39,250 bases of DNA, taken from assembly GCA_014800685.1 (NCBI GenBank), contig JAAVFQ010000017.1, positions 1 through 39,250 of the forward strand, written 5' to 3'. Positions 33,206 to 39,250 of the stretch are shown here, one piece after another. Source of the stretch: Bacteroidales bacterium. Lineage in GTDB: Bacteria > Bacteroidota > Bacteroidia > Bacteroidales > Muribaculaceae. The notes beneath the pieces are model-generated. The model ran no database searches. It had not been told where the DNA came from and saw only the letters and a list, made by a program, of their open reading frames with translations. How positions within the stretch are numbered: position 1 is the first letter of the stretch; every line of letters starts with the position of its first letter. The translations under genes and the position numbers were made by a program.

Positions 33206-33766
33206 TTAAGGTAGTTTCCAGGTTATTTCCGCTACGCCACTTACGTGATTCAGATGGCGTGCGAGAATGAAGAGGTAGTCGCTGAGCCGGTTGATGTAAG
33301 AGAGGAGCATGGGGTCGACATATTCCTCCTGCGAGAGGCGCAGAATTTCCCTTTCCGCCCGGCGGCATACGGTGCGCGCTACGTGAGCGAAAGCTGCCGA
33401 TTCTGACCCGCCGGGGAGCACAAAGGCGTGGATCCGGGGAGTCTCGGAGTCAAGGCTGTCTATCCATCTCTCTACGGCATCAAGGTCTACGGGTGAGAGG
33501 CCGGAGACGCGGGGCGTGGTGTCGGGCTCAGGGCGGGTAGCCAGATAAGCTCCGAAGTTGAACATCATGTTCTGAATCGTAAGTAGCTGCCTTTTGCAAA
33601 TTTCCGGGACGTCCGGGCGAGCATGAAGCACCCCGAGGTGAGCTGAAAATTCATCCAGGGTGCCATAGGCATCCAGGCGTACACTGTCTTTCCTCACACG
33701 CTCGCCTCCGACGAGTGAGGTTGTGCCTTGGTCGCCGGTCTTGGTATATAGATTGCTTTTCTGCAT
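33206..33766 (-). CDS. Cob(I)alamin adenosyltransferase, PduO type
   Basis: 186 aa from the ATG at 33766 (MQKSNLYTKTGDQGTTSLVG); an upstream frame to 33811 adds 15 residues unlike the family. KTGDQGTTSLVGGERVRKD is the ATP-binding signature, and FVLPGGSESAAFAHVARTVCRRAERE is the conserved C-terminal helix pair of PduO-type ATR (both partly quoted). It transfers the adenosyl group of ATP to cob(I)alamin, giving the coenzyme for enzymes such as methylmalonyl-CoA mutase. No cobalamin riboswitch is apparent upstream. Confidence 0.93.
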   Translation of the reverse strand: MQKSNLYTKTGDQGTTSLVGGERVRKDSVRLDAYGTLDEFSAHLGVLHARPDVPEICKRQLLTIQNMMFNFGAYLATRPEPDTTPRVSGLSPVDLDAVERWIDSLDSETPRIHAFVLPGGSESAAFAHVARTVCRRAEREILRLSQEEYVDPMLLSYINRLSDYLFILARHLNHVSGVAEITWKLP

Positions 33767-33914
33767 GGGTTGAGTATGGTATTTCAGCAATATTTTCTTT
33801 GTATAACGCATGTGAGTGGATATTGTTGCAGCGCTTCTTTAATTTATTTAAATAGTCTGCTATTTAGCTGTCAGGGATATTCTTCTTATGTACCATTTTT
33901 CCCATTAATGTTCT

Positions 33915-33945
33915 TTTGCAGTTAGAGTAATTTTTGCTAACTTTG
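33915..33945 (+). promoter_or_regulatory. dnaX promoter, near-leaderless
   Basis: TTTG (33915-33918), 19 nt, TAACTTTG (33938-33945), exact consensus. The start codon at 33956 is only about 10 nt after the -7 box, so the mRNA would begin a few nt before or at the ATG. Confidence 0.72.
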
Positions 33946-33955
33946 TGCTGCAATT

Positions 33956-35746
33956 ATGGAAGACAACGAACGATACATAGTCTCGGCCCGCAAATATCGT
34001 CCTTCTACCTTCGGAAGCGTTGTGGGGCAGGAGGCGCTGACTCATACCTTGAAGAATGCGGTAGCCTCCGGGCGTCTCGCGCAGGCTTATCTTTTCTGTG
34101 GCCCCAGAGGCGTGGGGAAAACTTCCTGCGCCCGCATATTCGCCAAACGCATTAATTGTCTTTCTCCTACGGAGGATGGCGAGGCGTGCGGCAAGTGCGA
34201 ATCATGCAAAGCCATTGAGCAAGGGGCCTCTTTCAATATCGTAGAGCTTGATGCTGCCTCTAATAACTCTGTCGACGACATCCGCGCTCTCACCGAGCAG
34301 GTGAGCATGCCCCCCCAGACCGGTCGCTATCGCGTTTTCATCATTGACGAGGTGCACATGCTGTCTTCCTCGGCTTTCAATGCTTTTCTGAAAACGCTTG
34401 AGGAGCCCCCTTCCTACGTAATTTTCATTCTTGCCACGACGGAGAAGCATAAGGTCATCCCCACTATCCTAAGCCGTTGCCAGATCTACGATTTCAAGAG
34501 AATCACCATCGACGACATGGCTTCTCACCTCTCCTACGTGGCTGCTCAGGAGGGTATTGAGGCTGAGCCGGCAGCGCTTGCTGTCATAGCGCAAAAGGCC
34601 GACGGGGCCATGCGCGATGCCCTTTCCATCTTCGACCAGGTAGCCGCTTCAAGCGCCGGCCACGTCACATACGACAAGACTATTGCCAGCCTTAACGTGC
34701 TCGACTACGGCTATTATTTCCGTCTCACCCGGGCATTCCACGACGGCAATGTGGCCCAAGCTCTGCTCATTTATAAGGAGATTCGTGATGCCGGCTTCGA
34801 CTCGCTTTTCTTCATCAACGGCCTGGCTTCACACGTGCGTGACCTTATGGTGGCTTCCGATCCCTCCACCGCTCCCCTCCTGGAGGTTGGCGAAGAGATT
34901 GGAAAGCAATACACGGCCCTGGCTCAGTCGCTTCCGCTTCAATGGTATTACGGCGCCATGAGGATTCTCAATGATGCCGACCTTAATTACCGCACATCGG
35001 GCAATAAGCAGCTTCTTGTGGAGTTAGCCTTGATTAGGCTCTGCGGTCAGGGTTCACAGCCTTTGCGCTCCGCTGCGCCATCCCCCTCTGCGGCCACTTC
35101 AAATGCTCCCGCAGCCAACTCCCCGGCGCCTTCTGCATCTTCTGCTCAACGGCAGGCTCCCTCTCCGACTACTCTTCACAGCTCGCCGGCATCGGCCCCT
35201 CGTGCCCCTCATGCACCTTCAGGAGCAAGCGTCAGGCCGGCTGCTCCCGGCGCAAGACATACTCCTCCCCCGGCGGCAGGTGTGCATCGTATGCCACACT
35301 CTTCTCCGGCGGCTAAGAGTCAGCCGGCCTCCCCTGCCGAGAGCGAACCCGCCCCGGATTCCTCCCAGCCTCCGGCCGGCCTCTCACGCCCTTACTCTCC
35401 TGAAGAATTTACTGCCGCATGGCATGAGTTCGCCAATTCTCATCATGAGCTTCCTCTGCTGACCACAGCTATGCTTGCTGCTCATCCTCATCACCTCGGT
35501 GAGCATCGCTATGCGATTGGAGTAGTGGGACAAGCGCAGGCATCAACTTTTGATAACGACCTCCCTACGCTTACTGAATTTCTGCGTAAGCGTCTTTCCA
35601 ATGAAAACATCGTGGTCGGAGTGGTACAGGTTGAGCCTAAGGCGAGGCCGAAGAAATTGACTCCCGCCGAAAAATTGCGCAAAATAATTGAGGATAACCC
35701 CAAACTTGGCGAACTCCTCAATGAAATGGATGCCGAACTCGTCTGA
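33956..35746 (+). CDS. dnaX: DNA polymerase III subunit gamma/tau
   Basis: 596 aa. AAA+ ATPase clamp-loader subunit. Walker A GPRGVGKT (residues 49-56), zinc-binding Cys68, Cys78, Cys81, Cys84, Walker B IIDEVHML (Asp131) and sensor/arginine-finger LSRCQIYDF. A clamp-loader collar domain runs to about 365, then an Ala/Pro/Ser-rich linker (about 370-480), then a C-terminal domain that ends with KLGELLNEMDAEL. The linker is unusually long and of biased composition. No slippery A-rich frameshift site was noticed, so a separate gamma product is not predicted. Promoter directly before the start. Confidence 0.96.
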   Translation: MEDNERYIVSARKYRPSTFGSVVGQEALTHTLKNAVASGRLAQAYLFCGPRGVGKTSCARIFAKRINCLSPTEDGEACGKCESCKAIEQGASFNIVELDAASNNSVDDIRALTEQVSMPPQTGRYRVFIIDEVHMLSSSAFNAFLKTLEEPPSYVIFILATTEKHKVIPTILSRCQIYDFKRITIDDMASHLSYVAAQEGIEAEPAALAVIAQKADGAMRDALSIFDQVAASSAGHVTYDKTIASLNVLDYGYYFRLTRAFHDGNVAQALLIYKEIRDAGFDSLFFINGLASHVRDLMVASDPSTAPLLEVGEEIGKQYTALAQSLPLQWYYGAMRILNDADLNYRTSGNKQLLVELALIRLCGQGSQPLRSAAPSPSAATSNAPAANSPAPSASSAQRQAPSPTTLHSSPASAPRAPHAPSGASVRPAAPGARHTPPPAAGVHRMPHSSPAAKSQPASPAESEPAPDSSQPPAGLSRPYSPEEFTAAWHEFANSHHELPLLTTAMLAAHPHHLGEHRYAIGVVGQAQASTFDNDLPTLTEFLRKRLSNENIVVGVVQVEPKARPKKLTPAEKLRKIIEDNPKLGELLNEMDAELV

Positions 35747-35814
35747 CCCTCTCCTCTCCGGCCTGATTTTTCCACCTTTTTATCCGCCTTATTCCTCCCT
35801 GCTCATTCTATTCT

Positions 35815-36618
35815 ATGAAGAAGAAGACATTATGCATGGCCTCTCTCATTCTGCTGATGGCCTCATGCGGCGAAAAGAAATCTGACTCAAAGCCCGCTCA
35901 GGACAGCACTGCGACTCCGGAAGCCGAGGCGCGTATTGCGCCGGAATCGCCTGACTATGATCTCTTTCAGATTAAGGGAGACATAGAATATGTCGTTCAC
36001 GAACGCTTCATGGATCTCACAGCCAAGAATCTTGAGCAGGGAGACTCTATCCGCTTTGACGACAAGGGATTCTGGATAGGCCGTACCACTTGGTCGGGAA
36101 GCGGACGCGAACGAACGGTCTATGAAGACATCCGCCTTTCATATAACGGGGACGGGGAGTTTATCGAGGGAAAAGACGTGGCCACTACTCCGCAGATGAA
36201 AGTAGTATTAGAGCGCAACGATTCTCTCTATCTCACGTCTATGAGCAGACTGGACGGAGGAGACGGCAGCTGGGAGGATGCTTCATATACAAAGAAATGG
36301 GAATGGCTTGGCAGCCGGCAAAAGCGCAATGAGACTTCAGGCTATGGATGGCATATCACCAACCGATTCTCATATCCCGAAGAGGGAATGATGCCCGAGA
36401 GCGTCAAGCGCACTACGGAGGATGAAGGGGGGCTGCTTGAGGAATCTATAAAATTTGAGTATACTGCCATTGACCCTAACGGCAACTGGACTGAAAGAAA
36501 AGTTCACATAGAGGAGCGTAGCCGTGACTATGATGTCGAGACGGGAAGCATCGTGCAGAATGGTGAAGTGAAACGCCGCAGCTACCTCGAACGCCGTCGC
36601 ATAGGGTATCGTCACTGA
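35815..36618 (+). CDS. Lipoprotein of unknown function
   Basis: 267 aa. Lipobox LMASC at residues 14-18 makes Cys18 the lipidated residue; the next residues GEKKSDSK are positively charged. The mature part has an FDDKGFW motif, a YNGDGEF motif and FEYTAIDPNGNWTERKVHIE, suggesting several short beta-hairpin repeats of the kind seen in YD/RHS-like Bacteroides lipoproteins. It lies 68 nt after dnaX and converges with the next gene, overlapping its end by 7 nt. No domain assigned. Confidence 0.85.
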   Translation: MKKKTLCMASLILLMASCGEKKSDSKPAQDSTATPEAEARIAPESPDYDLFQIKGDIEYVVHERFMDLTAKNLEQGDSIRFDDKGFWIGRTTWSGSGRERTVYEDIRLSYNGDGEFIEGKDVATTPQMKVVLERNDSLYLTSMSRLDGGDGSWEDASYTKKWEWLGSRQKRNETSGYGWHITNRFSYPEEGMMPESVKRTTEDEGGLLEESIKFEYTAIDPNGNWTERKVHIEERSRDYDVETGSIVQNGEVKRRSYLERRRIGYRH

Positions 36619-37328
36619 CCGACGGCCGGAGTCTGTGCCCCCGGCTCTATCTGAAGAATCAAGACGTAGCGACCGGCGGCCGGCTCGCTATTTTCGTCGG
36701 CGAGAGGCGAAAGAGATGATGAATCAAAGTCAAATTGGGCATCCGGAGCCGATTTTTCCTCTATAAGCCTTATTTCCACCGAGTCATTTCCATTCTTACC
36801 ATAGACGTCAAAGAGCGCTACAGAGTCCTGCACCCCCTCCATCACCAGGCCAAAATCATTAAGCTCCTGAAGGAGTGCTCCGGTGAAGGCTGACTGACGC
36901 ATATTCACTTGCTGACGGTTGGTATCCGTATATGGAAAGATAAAGAAGAAACCATAGCCGGAGAGATTTTCATCGTCAAATCTGGCCATAGCGGTAACTT
37001 CAGGAGAATCCCCGTAGCAGGATAGCTGATATCCATCCTCTTTTTCCAGCCACAGCCCATATTCATCTTTCGACGGGAGAAGCGAAGACAACTCTCCGCA
37101 CTTCGCCACGCACTCTTCCTCGGAGGCTATACTGTCGCTTTCTATGAATCCGAACACTTTACTGACAAGATCTCTTCCATTGACATCTACCGGCATCCTA
37201 AGTCTCACGCGCGAAAGCTCTCCATTAGACCGGATTTTTGATTCTGCATCACTGGCCGCGGAAGTGGCGCAATATATCGTCAGACCGGCGAAAAGAGTAA
37301 CAATAAGAGTGTAAAATGTCTTTTTCAT
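36612..37328 (-). CDS. Secreted protein of unknown function
   Basis: 238 aa with a signal peptide (MKKTFYTLIVTLFAGLTIYC, residues 1-20; ATSAAS follows). The mature protein is acidic with a central GYGFFFIFPYTDT hydrophobic patch. No recognised domain. Tail-to-tail overlap of 7 nt with the lipoprotein gene. Upstream 37329-37631 contains the promoter of the next gene (37506-37537) but no clear promoter for this one. Confidence 0.82.
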   Translation of the reverse strand: MKKTFYTLIVTLFAGLTIYCATSAASDAESKIRSNGELSRVRLRMPVDVNGRDLVSKVFGFIESDSIASEEECVAKCGELSSLLPSKDEYGLWLEKEDGYQLSCYGDSPEVTAMARFDDENLSGYGFFFIFPYTDTNRQQVNMRQSAFTGALLQELNDFGLVMEGVQDSVALFDVYGKNGNDSVEIRLIEEKSAPDAQFDFDSSSLSPLADENSEPAAGRYVLILQIEPGAQTPAVGQ

Positions 37329-37505
37329 AGCTTAAATCTAAAACGCCGAAAGGGAAAGGCCCTTTCAGATATCATTACAACCGCTAAGGAGAGAAGAATG
37401 TTCTCAGCCTGCACGACATTCTTTCCCGAAGGAACATGGAAAACAAGCGATACCATTATTTTGCGAACATATTATTAAAACAGAATATAACTTACGCGCC
37501 CTAAA

Positions 37506-37537
37506 TTTGGCAAAGTAATTAATTTTCATTAACTTTG
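37506..37537 (+). promoter_or_regulatory. Promoter of the two-lipoprotein unit
   Basis: TTTG (37506-37509), 20 nt, TAACTTTG (37530-37537), exact consensus. Leader about 90 nt before 37632. Confidence 0.78.
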
Positions 37538-37631
37538 CGCTCGCCATTATTTAGGGCTTACTCACATAATATAATATTCCGTAGTAACCAATACACTAAA
37601 ACTATATTTATATTAAAACTATATTAAACCA

Positions 37632-38378
37632 ATGAAGAAATTCGCATTACTTCTGGGTCTCGCGCTGCCACTGGCCTTCACCTCCTGCAGCAACGATGAC
37701 GAGCCCTCAGCACTCACTCTCGACAAGACCTCCGTCACTATCAACTATGGCGAAGACGTCACCATTTCGGCTTCTGAAAAGAACGTGACCTGGACTTCAG
37801 GCAACGACTTCGTAGCCACCGTAGAGAATGGCAAAATAGTAGGTGCCCATGCCGGTTCCACTACCATCACCGTCACTAAAGATGGAAAAACCGCTTACTG
37901 CAATGTGACAGTGAAAACCACCAACGACAATTTCGACACCATTATTGACTGGGGTCTCACTCCCTCTCAGGTAAAGGACTATATGCCGAACACCCTCACT
38001 CTTCTTATTGAAGAGCCGGGCGAGCTGCTCTACACTCTCGACAATGAGGCTTTCCCATGGTTTGGCTTCCTCTTCGATGCCAACGACGAGCTCGAAGGCT
38101 CATCCATCTATTTCACCGATGCTCAGTTTGACGAATATGACTTCAACGGCTATCTCAATCAGCGCTACACTAAGCTCGGCACTGAGGATGAAGGCACTCT
38201 CTATGCTGACGCCTATACCCGCGCCAACGCAAACATCGCCGTTATCGTAAATTATGACGCTGAAGAAGACGTCTGGACTGCCAACTGGATGCCCATGACC
38301 CACGTAGGCACCAAAGCGCTTGGCAACGACATCGTAAAGAGAGCAAAAGCACTCTATAAGGCTGGAAAAAACAAATAA
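37632..38378 (+). CDS. Surface lipoprotein with BIG2-type Ig-like domain
   Basis: 248 aa. The signal peptide ends in a lipobox FTSC (Cys19), followed by SNDDEPS, a short acidic stretch like the lipoprotein export signal that sends Bacteroidetes lipoproteins to the cell surface. Residues about 25-95 form a Big_2 fold: LDKTSVTINYGEDVTISAS, NVTWTSGNDFVATVENGKIV, GAHAGSTTITVT (parts quoted). The rest (about 100-248) is an unrecognised domain with a DWGLTPSQVKDYMP start. Probably cell-surface binding or host-exposed. Confidence 0.88.
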   Translation: MKKFALLLGLALPLAFTSCSNDDEPSALTLDKTSVTINYGEDVTISASEKNVTWTSGNDFVATVENGKIVGAHAGSTTITVTKDGKTAYCNVTVKTTNDNFDTIIDWGLTPSQVKDYMPNTLTLLIEEPGELLYTLDNEAFPWFGFLFDANDELEGSSIYFTDAQFDEYDFNGYLNQRYTKLGTEDEGTLYADAYTRANANIAVIVNYDAEEDVWTANWMPMTHVGTKALGNDIVKRAKALYKAGKNK

Positions 38379-38399
38379 ATTCTCTCACTTAAATAAATC

Positions 38400-38843
38400 A
38401 TGAAGAAAATCATCTATTCATTCGCCGTTGCCGCTGTGGCATTCGGAATGACCGCTTGTGGCGGCAACAAAGCTGAAGGTGAAGATACTGCAGCTGCCGA
38501 TTCTGTAATCACCGAGACTGCTGAGATTATCGAAGACTCTGTAGTAAACGATTCTACTATCGTAGCAAACGTAGAAGAGGTGACCGAGACTGTTGAGGCT
38601 GCCCCTGCCGCCGTTAAGGAGACTGCAACAAAGGCTGCCAACAAAACCGTCAACACCGTAAAGGAGGCTGCCTCCACTAAGGCCGAGACTGTAAAGGCTG
38701 AAGCCACAGAGAAAGTCAACGAAGCTAAGGCTGAAGCTACCTCCAAGGCTCAGAAACTTCTCAACAAGTCAAAAGAGACCGTTGAGAAGGGCGTGAGCGA
38801 TGCTAAGGAGAAAACTCAGGAAAAGCTCAACAAACTTAAATAA
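38400..38843 (+). CDS. Lipoprotein with Lys/Glu/Ala-rich helical repeats (LEA-like)
   Basis: 147 aa. Lipobox MTAC (Cys20) followed by GGNKAEGEDT. Residues about 45-75 are acidic Val/Glu-rich. Residues about 75-147 are amphipathic 11-residue-like repeats (AANKTVNTVKEAASTKAETV, AEATEKVNEAKAEATSKAQK) with high Ala, Lys, Thr and Glu and no Trp or Cys, similar to late-embryogenesis-abundant or apolipoprotein-like helices. It starts 21 nt after the BIG2 lipoprotein, so the two are one unit. Membrane-association or stress protection is a guess. Confidence 0.85.
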   Translation: MKKIIYSFAVAAVAFGMTACGGNKAEGEDTAAADSVITETAEIIEDSVVNDSTIVANVEEVTETVEAAPAAVKETATKAANKTVNTVKEAASTKAETVKAEATEKVNEAKAEATSKAQKLLNKSKETVEKGVSDAKEKTQEKLNKLK

Positions 38844-38885
38844 AATTCATATAAGCCTGATGGCTTAAACCTCATTTCATTAAAG

Positions 38886-38926
38886 AGGAGGGCGTGTCAA
38901 AATGCAAAATTTTGACACGCCCTCCT
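38886..38926 (+). terminator. Perfect 18-bp hairpin, likely terminator or stability element
   Basis: Left arm 38886-38903, right arm 38909-38926, loop GCAAA. The following sequence TGTGTGTAG has no T-tract, so termination may need Rho or be inefficient. It is about 40 nt after the last lipoprotein gene. Confidence 0.65.
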
Positions 38927-38929
38927 TGT

Positions 38930-39090
38930 GTGTGTAGAGTTGAAGAGGGGGCGAAGTCGATGTGCCATAATAGGCCATCTGCGGCGTAGCTTTCGCCATT
39001 CGGCTTCGGTCACATACCTGTGTATGCCCCCTTAAGCCTCAGCGCCTTCCATCTGTCCTATTCTTACAAACCTACGGAGGGTGTATAGTG
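38930..39090. other. Structured-looking GC-rich intergenic segment
   Basis: Between the 38886 hairpin and the 39101 palindrome, about 160 nt are more G/C-rich than usual spacer DNA and hold no credible gene. Small inverted pieces are visible (GGCGTAGCTTTCGCC near 38973, CATACCTGTGTATG near 39011). It could be a repeat or an RNA; nothing more can be said. Confidence 0.3.
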
Positions 39091-39100
39091 CACAATAAAA

Positions 39101-39159
39101 CGTATACGTCCGAAAAAAGCCGACCTGATAAATCAAGTCGTTTTTTTCGGACGTATACG
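39101..39159. repeat. Long near-perfect palindrome with flanking ATAAAA
   Basis: Outer arms 39101-39118 and 39142-39159 are fully complementary (CGTATACGTCCGAAAAAA and its complement). An inner CGACCTGAT / ATCAAGTCG stem has one mismatch and a 2-nt apex. ATAAAA occurs immediately before (39095-39100) and after (39160-39165), like a 6-bp target duplication. It could be a miniature inserted element or a very strong terminator. Confidence 0.6.
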
Positions 39160-39250
39160 ATAAAACTTGAGAGAGGATGTCTAACAAGTTTAGGCAGTCT
39201 CTTTTTTAGTTAAATCAAAATAAAAAAAAAAATAAGGCTTTCATGCTGAA

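Noticed and set aside
33180-33368. Long N-terminal extension of the DUF2795 protein
   Set aside because: It runs antisense-like through the adenosyltransferase gene in another frame and exceeds the family size.
33767-33955. Cobalamin riboswitch before the adenosyltransferase gene
   Set aside because: No B12-box-like sequence was found in the leader.
35130-35400. Programmed frameshift in dnaX giving a short gamma form
   Set aside because: No A-rich slippery heptamer followed by a hairpin was seen; the region is a Pro/Ala/Ser linker in a single frame.

Overview
The window looks like chromosomal DNA from a gut-type Bacteroidales bacterium, probably Muribaculaceae-like. This rests on three things. 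Promoters repeatedly match the Bacteroidetes sigma consensus (TTTG, 19-21 nt, TAnnTTTG). The gene families are typical: coaX-OMP-lptC-corC, MsrAB fusion, DUF2795, LES-type lipoproteins, BspA-like LRR, long-linker DnaX. There is also an inositol/sphingolipid gene set. The family-level placement is inference.

Layout. 0.3-2.4 kb: PepSY-like exported protein, an ECF sigma factor, and trmD. 2.6-10.7 kb, minus strand: a lipid-headgroup locus. It reads, in transcription order, ATP-grasp protein, PgpA-like phosphatase, GtrA-like membrane protein, CDP-alcohol phosphotransferase, PAP2/AUR1-like inositolphosphotransferase, acyltransferase, a second atypical CDP-alcohol phosphotransferase, HAD hydrolase, then separately promoted myo-inositol-phosphate synthase. 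10.7-10.9 kb: a divergent promoter region with a palindromic operator candidate. 10.9-15.7 kb, plus strand: cell-envelope operon (FtsB/DivIC-like, membrane protein, coaX, OMP, lptC, CorC-like). 16.0-19.9 kb: second ECF sigma paralogue, secreted LRR protein, flippase-like protein, membrane protein, small HExxH protein. 19.9-26.9 kb: metK with a terminator/antiterminator leader, PpiD-like chaperone, rlmN, pdxA, sugar/alcohol-phosphate-type nucleotidyltransferase. 27-30.7 kb, minus: lipid kinase, MsrAB, RluA-family synthase. 30.7-32.9 kb: small accessory pocket with an IS3-family-like end, mnmD, a decayed rhuM gene and an orphan EVE/PUA-like protein. 33-38.8 kb: DUF2795, cobalamin adenosyltransferase, dnaX and four exported proteins. 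The right end holds strong hairpins and a palindromic element with possible target-site duplication.

How it works together. MIPS would make inositol-phosphate from glucose-6-phosphate. The canonical CDP-alcohol enzyme and PgpA-like phosphatase would make phosphatidylinositol, and the AUR1-like enzyme would transfer phosphoinositol to dihydroceramide, as known for Bacteroides thetaiotaomicron. The extra atypical CDP-alcohol enzyme, HAD hydrolase, acyltransferase and ATP-grasp gene, with a distant nucleotidyltransferase and lipid kinase, suggest a second or extended inositol-lipid route in the same genome. No tRNA, rRNA or CRISPR array was seen.
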